DNA of 13,764 nt from Acidaminobacter sp. (GTDB lineage: Bacteria > Bacillota_A > Clostridia > Peptostreptococcales > Acidaminobacteraceae), in the NCBI GenBank assembly GCA_009881125.1, contig WXFH01000026.1, forward strand, positions 1 to 13,764, in the 5' to 3' direction. Shown piece by piece: positions 7,631-13,764 of this stretch; the first letter of the stretch is position 1, and every line of letters begins with the position of its first letter. The notes under the pieces are model-generated. The model made no database searches and had not been told where the DNA came from. It saw nothing but the letters and a program-made list of their open reading frames with translations. The translations under genes and the position numbers were made by a program.

Positions 7631-10600
7631 TCAGAAGATTAAATCATAAACATTCCCTGTGATCTCGATATTGTCGAATCGGTATTGCCGCACAAGGTCC
7701 GGCCAGGTCACCGTAAACTCAATCCAGTACGGTGATTTCAGCCGATGGTCAGTCCACCCCAAAGTACTCGGCGCCAGCGGCAGTTTGTAATCCGCCCGCC
7801 AGAAGCCATTCCCGGCCGCACTGAGTTCAAGCGGAAATGCCACCTCTTCCCCAAAAGCTTCCTCATAGCGGTACACACGGCCATTGGGATCCTCATAAAC
7901 CATGGCTTCAAGCTCAGGAGACATCCTGCAGGTGACACTGATGGGCTCCCCCTCTGCTTCGAGCTCCAGCTTCATCATTTCGTAGGATAAAAACCGGTTG
8001 GGATTCAGCGCCACAGGCCTGCCCTGACGGTCGATCTGCCCACGCCAGTGGTTCCAGGAACCCAGCAGAGAAGCACCGAGGATCACAGGCGGCCTGACGG
8101 TGAGGGTTCTTAGGGCCTCTTCTGACGCGCCTCTATCATCCGTTGCCTCGGCGCGTAAGGTATAGGTTCCGTTTTGGAGGGGTTCGCTAAGCTGAAATTC
8201 GAAGGGCTTCCCAGAAACCAAGCCAGTGAAGTGCTGCGTGAACGTATGTGGAGATTCTTTGTGGGCAGCGGTGACTTTGAGCGAAAGGGCGCTGCCTTCG
8301 TGATCTTTGGGGAGTACCGTAACCATCGGCCGCTGTCCTGTCAGGGCAGGGTCGGGAACGACAGAGACAAACTGGACTTCAGGGACGGAGTTGTCCACGG
8401 TGAAGAGATAGTGTACCGGGTCGCTGAGCTGACCTTCGAGATCCCAGACGACGTAATCCGCTTCGTAAGTGCCCCTCGGAAGGGCTGTCGGCCACCCGTA
8501 GCTCCAATTGCCGCCAGCTTCGCGGATCCGAAAATCATGCCTGACAATGCCGCGGTTCGGGTCGCTTACAGCGTGGTCCGGGTCGTAGGAGGTATCCGTC
8601 CAGTCGAGGCGGTACTTGTTCAGCAGGGTGTCAAAGCGGGCTTTGAGGGTCAGACCGGCAATAGGTTTGCGGTGCACCGTGAACGCTACGGTGGCAATAT
8701 TGGACTCCAGGTCGAAGTCCGGCTTAGGCGTCACATCCTTCAGCTTTCTGCCCACGACAAAGTGACCGACAGAACTCATGGTCTGTGGCGGTGTCATGGT
8801 GTAGAATGGCATTTCCTGACTAGATGGCGCGGCTTGTACGGTTTGATTTGCGCCGTATTCATCCAGCACTGCAAAGGACTGGACAGGCAAAGGATTGTCA
8901 AACGCCGCGTCCTGGATCAACCCCCAGACCTCGCCAGCCAGGCCGTCGCCTTCAGTTTCCACCTCAACTGTATGATAGGTCAGCGACTCGTTTAGAAGCA
9001 TCAGCTTGTAAGGTTTGACTTCATGGCGCACTGAGATCAGTTCCATGGCTGCCGTCATTGCCTGGGCAGGGCCGCCCGCAGTAAGGCTCTCTGCGCCCAG
9101 ACCAGTGGAAAGCTGAGCGGAACCACCGCCCATAAGCCACTGAGCATCGGCAGTTTTCTTTAGCGTCAAGGCTTCAGGCTCCGGGAGGATTTCCCCTGGC
9201 AGGGCAGAATAGACCACATAGCGGCTGGCCCCCAGACGCAGCCACTCAGGGTCAAAGGTCTGCTCAATGGTTCTTGAAATTTCACCTTCATAGGTCCCAT
9301 AGTAGCTGGATCGCCAGCGGAGATCCGAATCCCAGACTTGTTCGGTGGTACACACTTCCTGGGTCTCGTAGACGTTGACATAGCCGCCGTTGACATAACA
9401 AATAAAAGGATCTGCGGCCGGGCAGTACCGCCCCACCAGAACCTGCTCTGTTTCACACGTTTCAACCGTGTCGTAGTCTCCATAATCCACATAGCGCCCA
9501 TTGTCCTGGACACTGACGCGTTGAAGCACACCGCTGTAACCCCCTTCCGTATATTGGAGGGTCAGCGGCGGATATTGGGTGCCAAAGAGCTGAGTGATTG
9601 AAGCCGGCATGCGCTCTGTGATTTCACCCAGGTCCCAGACGTGGACCAGCGCGTCCAGCCCTGACAGTCTCAAGGTATTGGCCTGCTGGATTCTGTCTTT
9701 TCCCGCTTGAACCCGCTCAGCTTCAGGCAGCTTAGGAGACAGCATCAGCAGAACATCGACTTTTTCAGGTGTCCTCGGGGTCTCGAGATCTACGGTTTGA
9801 ACCGGCCTGAGGTTTTGGCACAACACTTCCCTCAGTACAGTTATTTTCCGGGTGTCGGAGGGTGTGATAAAACTTTCAAGGGTAGGCTGTCCGTAGCTTT
9901 CCGCCACCTCAAGAATCGCCCTGTAAGCACCCAGCTCCTGTGGTGCGAAATCTCCAATGGTCTCCTTTGTATATTGGCCCACAAATGCCTCATAGGTGCC
10001 ATCCGCTTCCGGGTCATAATAGATTTTTATGACGGGTTCTCCGATCAGATCGCCGTCTGTGGAAGACACGTCAAGAAGAGCCCCCACGGGCTCTCCGCGG
10101 ATTGCGACGCCCTTCAAAAAATTGAATATGACAGCAGGCCGCTGATCCTGGACAATCACCAAGTCAAGGACTGCCGGCGGGGCTTGACGCCCCAGACTGT
10201 TGACGGCAGTCAGCGTCACCCGGTGGTGTCCCGGACTCTTGTACATCAAATGCTTCTCGTTAAGCGATCCATCAAGGAGCCTTCTGGACGTATCCGAGCC
10301 CGTCACCGCTTTATAGGAGAACGTATAGGTCGCGGGGTAAGCCGCTGCCAGCCTGGGGTCCTCAACATCTGGAGATTCATTGACTAGTGAAAGCTTACGG
10401 TTGACTTTTTGGTGGCCGGAGAAGCTGAGTTGGGCTTTGGGCTGGGTGCTGACAACTTCAATCCAGTGCTCTTCGAAGCTGACCACACCGTCGCCGGTGA
10501 CGGCTTCCACAATGACTTTGACGTTGTCGTTGGCTGCTCCTAGGAGGCCAGTGATCTCAGAAAATTTGAACTGACCGGAAAAGAAGTGACCACTATCTAC

Positions 10601-12358
10601 CTCCTGACCGTCCACCGTAACTGTGAGATTAGCGGTCTGGCTGTGATTGGAGTGATCCGCCGCCCCATAGGGCAGCATGTCAAAGGACCAGTCAGGCAGG
10701 GTGAGCTCAAGGTCTACAGCCTTGGACTCACCACCTATGACGGCATTGAAGGTTTTCGTGAACTCGTGATTTCCTCCGCCGGCATCCGCCACGCGTTGAG
10801 TCACTTGGATCTGCCTGAGAATGATCCCCTCCGGCATGACACTTTTTACAAAGTCCGTCAGCCTGGCTGAAACAACCTGATCTGACATTGACATGGCATC
10901 CAGTTGAAAGGTGTCGGTTTGTCCGGTTTCCGGCGCTCTGAAAGTGAAATGGTACCGCGCCACGGGTCCGCGGCTTTGATTGGCGTAACTCACAGACGCC
11001 TGAACCAGGTCTTCTCTTGAGGGCACATGAAAGTCCGCCACAGAAAAAGCCGACTGCAAGGCCGCCTGCGGCAAGGCTTCCGAGCCAATTTGACAGGTAT
11101 CCGACGCTGCAATAGCCGGGGACTCCGAGCCAGCGAGGTACGTGATGGCCGTTTCAGCTGTAAAAGTAAAGCTGCCTTGGCTGTCGAGATCCGACCTGCT
11201 CACCTGGAGCGTAGCCTCAGAAGTCAAGGTCGCGTTTTGAGCTGAGTCTATTCCGCTGTAAGTCTGAAAGACTTGGGGACTCATCAGGCCTCTGGGTACT
11301 GCGGCTGATTCGCTGAAGCGCCAGGACAGGATCTCATTTCGGGTTTGATAGAGTGATTTGCCGGTGAGGTTTGACATGGCTGCCGCATCCATGAGCGTCG
11401 CTGTCATCCTGACTTTGACGGGCACTGTTTCCCGTGGCCCAAAGCGGTGGGTCCCTTTATTCAGAATCTCCACTTTGAGTGCCAGCGGTGTCTGCTGCCG
11501 GTCCCAGACGAAGTCCGGCAGGGAGACGGTCTGATACCAGCGGCGGTCGTCCACATAGTGCCACAGGCGGCCTTCACCGGGCATACCCGCGCTTGGCGTC
11601 GACAGGACCACCAGATGCGCTTCGGGCAGATAACTGCCGCCGCGAATGGGCGCCTCAGGGTTTGAAGAGTTCAGGAGCGGGAATGGCAAAGCCCGGTCAA
11701 ACCAGCTTTGCACCACTGGATCGCCTGAAAGCGCTGCATTGTTGATCGCACTGGCATAGACGCCGGACAGGGACTGCCAGGGGAGGTGAATCCATTTTTT
11801 GAAGCTCATGGGTGTGCCGCTTTCGGCATCATTGGGGAAGCGCTGATTGCTAAAGACGTTGCCGTCCACCGAGTAGCCATGGTAGCGATATTCCCCGGGG
11901 ATATTGCCATGGCGGTAATAGCCGCCCTCGACGGCCTTGAAGTCGTTCTTCTGAAGGTCAAAGGGGCTTCCGTAAACCAGGAGTCCCAGGTCTGTATATA
12001 GCTCCGGATTCAGTTTAAGTCGGCCGCTCGCGCCAGTTGAAGATAGATTGATCAACGCAGGCGTGCCAGCGGGGAGTTTGGGCGCGACGCTTTCGAAGGC
12101 AGCTTCATGGCCTTCATAATAAGCGCTGTCGACGTTCCCGGGAATTGAATAGGGCAGCTGCGCCTCCTGGATGCCTGCAGCGAAACTTGAAGTGACGCCC
12201 AGGCAGGAGATTATGAAAAAGAGCAGCCCTAAAATGGCGGCTGCTCCCTTGAGGTGATGTCTCGACTGAACCGCTTTGATCCGGCGGCGGGGTGACCCAC
12301 ACGCAGCCAGGGTGTTCAGTTTCTCAGTAAAGTTGCCAAACGGCTTCGATAACTGCAT
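7631..12358 (-). CDS. Very large exported multidomain protein with PKD-like modules, function unknown
   Basis: A 1,575-residue protein with a charged N-terminal region of about 35 residues and one hydrophobic segment (38-52). Export is by a signal peptide cut near A60 or, since IISC (49-52) fits a lipobox, as a lipoprotein; the sequence does not decide. No other ATG, GTG or TTG occurs in frame before the hydrophobic segment, so the start is firm. A Gly/Tyr-rich domain (about 65-290) with GYYRHGNIPGEYRYHGY (146-162) comes first. Beta-rich stretches follow, including PKD-like segments at about 640-735, 740-842, 1229-1323 (with DTSYDPDH, 1255-1262) and 1325-1422. Residues 866-1050 may be a degenerate alpha/beta (VWA-like) domain lacking a DxSxS metal site and carrying a Cys-containing duplication. 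There is no C-terminal membrane anchor or LPXTG. It may belong to the uncharacterised Firmicutes proteins labelled Athe_2463-like, a weak memory I cannot check. It follows the SLH-like gene by 65 bases, probably in the same operon. Confidence 0.85.
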   Translation of the reverse strand: MQLSKPFGNFTEKLNTLAACGSPRRRIKAVQSRHHLKGAAAILGLLFFIISCLGVTSSFAAGIQEAQLPYSIPGNVDSAYYEGHEAAFESVAPKLPAGTPALINLSSTGASGRLKLNPELYTDLGLLVYGSPFDLQKNDFKAVEGGYYRHGNIPGEYRYHGYSVDGNVFSNQRFPNDAESGTPMSFKKWIHLPWQSLSGVYASAINNAALSGDPVVQSWFDRALPFPLLNSSNPEAPIRGGSYLPEAHLVVLSTPSAGMPGEGRLWHYVDDRRWYQTVSLPDFVWDRQQTPLALKVEILNKGTHRFGPRETVPVKVRMTATLMDAAAMSNLTGKSLYQTRNEILSWRFSESAAVPRGLMSPQVFQTYSGIDSAQNATLTSEATLQVSRSDLDSQGSFTFTAETAITYLAGSESPAIAASDTCQIGSEALPQAALQSAFSVADFHVPSREDLVQASVSYANQSRGPVARYHFTFRAPETGQTDTFQLDAMSMSDQVVSARLTDFVKSVMPEGIILRQIQVTQRVADAGGGNHEFTKTFNAVIGGESKAVDLELTLPDWSFDMLPYGAADHSNHSQTANLTVTVDGQEVDSGHFFSGQFKFSEITGLLGAANDNVKVIVEAVTGDGVVSFEEHWIEVVSTQPKAQLSFSGHQKVNRKLSLVNESPDVEDPRLAAAYPATYTFSYKAVTGSDTSRRLLDGSLNEKHLMYKSPGHHRVTLTAVNSLGRQAPPAVLDLVIVQDQRPAVIFNFLKGVAIRGEPVGALLDVSSTDGDLIGEPVIKIYYDPEADGTYEAFVGQYTKETIGDFAPQELGAYRAILEVAESYGQPTLESFITPSDTRKITVLREVLCQNLRPVQTVDLETPRTPEKVDVLLMLSPKLPEAERVQAGKDRIQQANTLRLSGLDALVHVWDLGEITERMPASITQLFGTQYPPLTLQYTEGGYSGVLQRVSVQDNGRYVDYGDYDTVETCETEQVLVGRYCPAADPFICYVNGGYVNVYETQEVCTTEQVWDSDLRWRSSYYGTYEGEISRTIEQTFDPEWLRLGASRYVVYSALPGEILPEPEALTLKKTADAQWLMGGGSAQLSTGLGAESLTAGGPAQAMTAAMELISVRHEVKPYKLMLLNESLTYHTVEVETEGDGLAGEVWGLIQDAAFDNPLPVQSFAVLDEYGANQTVQAAPSSQEMPFYTMTPPQTMSSVGHFVVGRKLKDVTPKPDFDLESNIATVAFTVHRKPIAGLTLKARFDTLLNKYRLDWTDTSYDPDHAVSDPNRGIVRHDFRIREAGGNWSYGWPTALPRGTYEADYVVWDLEGQLSDPVHYLFTVDNSVPEVQFVSVVPDPALTGQRPMVTVLPKDHEGSALSLKVTAAHKESPHTFTQHFTGLVSGKPFEFQLSEPLQNGTYTLRAEATDDRGASEEALRTLTVRPPVILGASLLGSWNHWRGQIDRQGRPVALNPNRFLSYEMMKLELEAEGEPISVTCRMSPELEAMVYEDPNGRVYRYEEAFGEEVAFPLELSAAGNGFWRADYKLPLAPSTLGWTDHRLKSPYWIEFTVTWPDLVRQYRFDNIEITGNVYDLIF

Positions 12359-12423
12359 TATTTTTTACCGCCCTTGAGGGACTTTTGTGAGCCTTCCCGA
12401 ACCTCGGGAGTTGTCGTCTCACC

Positions 12424-13149
12424 TCAGAGGCCGGCAGAGGTTTTATTGGCACCGGACGTCGTAATTTCTGTGGTCGTCGCTGCGGGACAAGATTCAGTCG
12501 TCTGCGCGACAGGTTCCTCCGGCGCAGGCTGAAGCGGCGTCCTCAGCTGATTGTCTTTTGTCTTTGCCAGGGTTGTCAACGCCTCTGCCGCGGTGACCAG
12601 TCGCTGCGGATGATAATACCCGTCAATTCCGGAGGTAATGCCTGTCCACCTCAGGGCAAGGGACGCTTGATAGCCAAATCCGCTGAAGAGTTCCGCGTCC
12701 TTCCAAATCAGCTGGTCCTGATCCAGCTGTTCCGGTGTTGGCATGGCTTCATAGCTGCTGTAGGTGATCATTCGATACAAGGTATCCGCCATCTGCTCCC
12801 TCGTCATTGAATTGGAGCTGAGCACTGTTCCGGGAAGTATCGTTTTCAAGGTTCTGGCGGCATAGGTTTCAAAGTAAGCGCTGCTGATTAAACCATCCGG
12901 TCCAAATCTGCGGTTCAGCATTTCCACTTCATAGAGGGATAAAATCTGAGCCTCCACCAGGACACGGACATAAGGCAGCGACCAATGGGTGGATGGCCAT
13001 ACCGATGGCGCCCATGGGGCCGACACCGAAGCGCTTTCTTCCAGCGATACGGTCTGTGCCCCTGTAGTCTCTGCCCCCAGTGACAGAGTTGGACTCTGGG
13101 TGAGCAGCAATGTCGCAGCAGCGGCGAGTGCGATGAGTGATTTGTGCAT
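12424..13149 (-). CDS. Exported S-layer-homology-like protein
   Basis: This 241-residue protein has a cleavable signal peptide (about 1-26, positive start then an Ala/Leu-rich core, ending LGA). SLH-like repeats follow: a first at about 52-90 (HWSLPYVRVLVEAQILS, then FGPDGLISSA); a partial second around 113-130 (SMTREQMADTLYRMI); and the clearest at 149-197, with WKDAE, ALRWTGITSG, GYYHPQRLVTAAEALTTL. SLH domains usually bind pyruvylated secondary cell-wall polymers. Here they are divergent and I see no other domain. The C-terminal 40 residues are a Pro/Thr/Glu-rich low-complexity tail with one cysteine (C221). The start at 13149 is chosen because GGAGGT lies 7 bases upstream; an in-frame ATG at 13164 has no such site. 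It is the first gene of a probable operon with the giant exported protein and could help hold it at the cell wall (inference). Confidence 0.82.
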   Translation of the reverse strand: MHKSLIALAAAATLLLTQSPTLSLGAETTGAQTVSLEESASVSAPWAPSVWPSTHWSLPYVRVLVEAQILSLYEVEMLNRRFGPDGLISSAYFETYAARTLKTILPGTVLSSNSMTREQMADTLYRMITYSSYEAMPTPEQLDQDQLIWKDAELFSGFGYQASLALRWTGITSGIDGYYHPQRLVTAAEALTTLAKTKDNQLRTPLQPAPEEPVAQTTESCPAATTTEITTSGANKTSAGL

Positions 13150-13156
13150 GAAACCG

Positions 13157-13162
13157 ACCTCC
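13157..13162 (-). promoter_or_regulatory. Ribosome binding site of the SLH-like gene
   Basis: A perfect GGAGGT on the minus strand lies 7 bases before the ATG at 13149. It overlaps the codons just after the alternative upstream ATG at 13164, which argues against that longer start. Confidence 0.85.
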
Positions 13163-13193
13163 ATAGAATTGGTTATTTTTTACATCTACGAGC

Positions 13194-13222
13194 ATTGTCT
13201 CACGAACGCTTTTATATGTCAA
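13194..13222 (-). promoter_or_regulatory. Sigma-A-type promoter of the surface-protein operon
   Basis: On the minus strand a perfect -35 TTGACA (13217-13222) is spaced by exactly 17 bases from GACAAT (13194-13199, 4/6 to the -10 consensus). The leader to the ATG at 13149 would be about 38 bases. AT-rich DNA just upstream could act as an UP element. Confidence 0.7.
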
Positions 13223-13380
13223 TATATGTAATTTAAATTATTATTTGTAAGACGAGTGGAAATCGATATTGAATGGAAATCGGTGTCAGCGGCTGAAGCC
13301 CATCAACCCCATCTTCCACTTCTTCCATGTTCTTTTTTGCCCCGCCTACTGCATAGTTTCCAATACTCAAATCCGCCAAA
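13223..13380. other. Spacer upstream of the surface operon
   Basis: No credible gene is seen. On the minus strand the 9-mer CGATTTCCA occurs twice in direct orientation at a 17-base period (13274-13282 and 13257-13265), about 35-60 bases upstream of the -35 box, which makes it a possible activator site. The rest shows nothing I can name. Confidence 0.5.
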
Positions 13381-13424
13381 TAAAAAAACCGCCGCAAACC
13401 AGGGGAAGCCAGTCTGCAGCGGTT
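13381..13424 (-). terminator. Rho-independent terminator of fhs
   Basis: On the minus strand AACCGCTGC (13416-13424) pairs with GCGGCGGTT (13387-13395) with one wobble and a 20-base loop. A run of seven T's overlaps and follows the second arm. It lies about 64 bases after the fhs stop codon. Confidence 0.82.
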
Positions 13425-13487
13425 GATAACAATAGGGTTGTTTCGCTTGGAATGGCAGTCTCTAAAGACGCCGTCCCCACTCAGGAT

Positions 13488-13763
13488 TTAGAATAAGCCG
13501 ACAATTTCTCCGCTTTCGAGGATGTCGATGTGGTTCGCGGATGGCACCTTAGGCAGACCAGGCATTCTCATGATCTCCCCGGCAAGGGCTACCAGGAAGC
13601 CTGCGCCAACGGACGCCTTAACTTCGCGCACCGTGATCTTGAAGCCGCTTGGTCTTCCAAGCTTAGTTGGGTCATCTGTCAGAGAGTACTGGGTTTTAGC
13701 CATACAGATTGGGAGGTGGCCTACGCCGTCTTCTTCAAACTTCTTAATATCCTTAAGCGCTTT
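13488..13763 (-). CDS. fhs: Formate-tetrahydrofolate ligase, C-terminal fragment (gene runs off the window)
   Basis: The last 91 residues of the ATP-dependent enzyme that joins formate to tetrahydrofolate to give 10-formyl-THF. It feeds the methyl branch of the Wood-Ljungdahl pathway in acetogens, or runs in purine and amino-acid fermentation in other Clostridia. The visible end carries well-conserved family segments: [25 protein letters not shown], a [12 protein letters not shown] stretch, [15 protein letters not shown] and the terminal GEIVGLF. The frame is open to the right-hand edge, so the internal Met at 13703 is not the start; most of the roughly 555-residue protein lies outside. It has its own terminator and is probably transcribed separately from the surface operon downstream. 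Confidence 0.95.
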   Translation of the reverse strand, partial: KALKDIKKFEEDGVGHLPICMAKTQYSLTDDPTKLGRPSGFKITVREVKASVGAGFLVALAGEIMRMPGLPKVPSANHIDILESGEIVGLF

Positions 13764-13764
13764 C

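Noticed and set aside
8174..8995. A 273-codon plus-strand open frame within the giant exported gene
   Set aside because: It is antisense to a continuous coding sequence with recognisable PKD-like segments, and has no promoter or ribosome binding site.
12275..12290. A twin-arginine export motif in the giant protein (SPRRRIK)
   Set aside because: The consensus positions after the arginine pair do not fit, and the hydrophobic core begins about ten residues later. Sec export is more likely.
13269..13496. A 75-codon plus-strand open frame in the fhs/SLH spacer
   Set aside because: It runs through the fhs terminator and the fhs stop region, without a ribosome binding site or recognisable protein sequence.

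Overview
This window looks like chromosomal DNA of a strictly anaerobic, H2-metabolising Gram-positive bacterium, probably a member of the Clostridia. The evidence is a complete four-gene NAD-linked electron-bifurcating [FeFe]-hydrogenase operon (hndABCD type), the end of a formate-tetrahydrofolate ligase gene (one-carbon / Wood-Ljungdahl chemistry), an S-layer-homology-like exported protein, strong GGAGG-type ribosome binding sites, and very AT-rich intergenic DNA beside coding DNA of moderate GC. I cannot name the species from sequence alone.

Layout. 1-282: AT-rich spacer with no gene, ending in the hydrogenase-operon terminator. 283-4788 (minus strand): hndA, hndB, hndC and hndD in transcription order, tightly packed and each with a good ribosome binding site. 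4789-5276: a long AT-rich divergent regulatory region holding a sigma-A-like promoter for each direction plus several repeat and palindrome elements. 5277-7502 (plus strand): an OmpR-family response regulator and a membrane histidine kinase 3 bases apart, closed by a strong bipartite hairpin terminator. 7631-13149 (minus strand): a probable two-gene surface operon, an SLH-like exported protein followed by a 1,575-residue exported multidomain protein. 13150-13487: spacer with the promoter of the surface operon and the terminator of the next gene. 13488-window end (minus strand): C-terminal part of formate-tetrahydrofolate ligase (fhs).

How the genes may work together. HndA-D would form a cytoplasmic flavin/iron-sulfur complex coupling NAD(H), ferredoxin and H2. 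The adjacent divergent two-component system reads an envelope or extracellular signal through a roughly 130-residue external domain. It may control itself, the hydrogenase operon or the neighbouring surface operon. The shared intergenic region contains 11-bp-period direct repeats (as OmpR/PhoP-type regulators use) and a good match to a Rex-type redox operator, so both redox and signal-dependent control are plausible, though unproven. The surface operon has no recognised function and is the least described part of the window. Its large protein contains a cysteine-bearing internal duplication and PKD-like beta modules.
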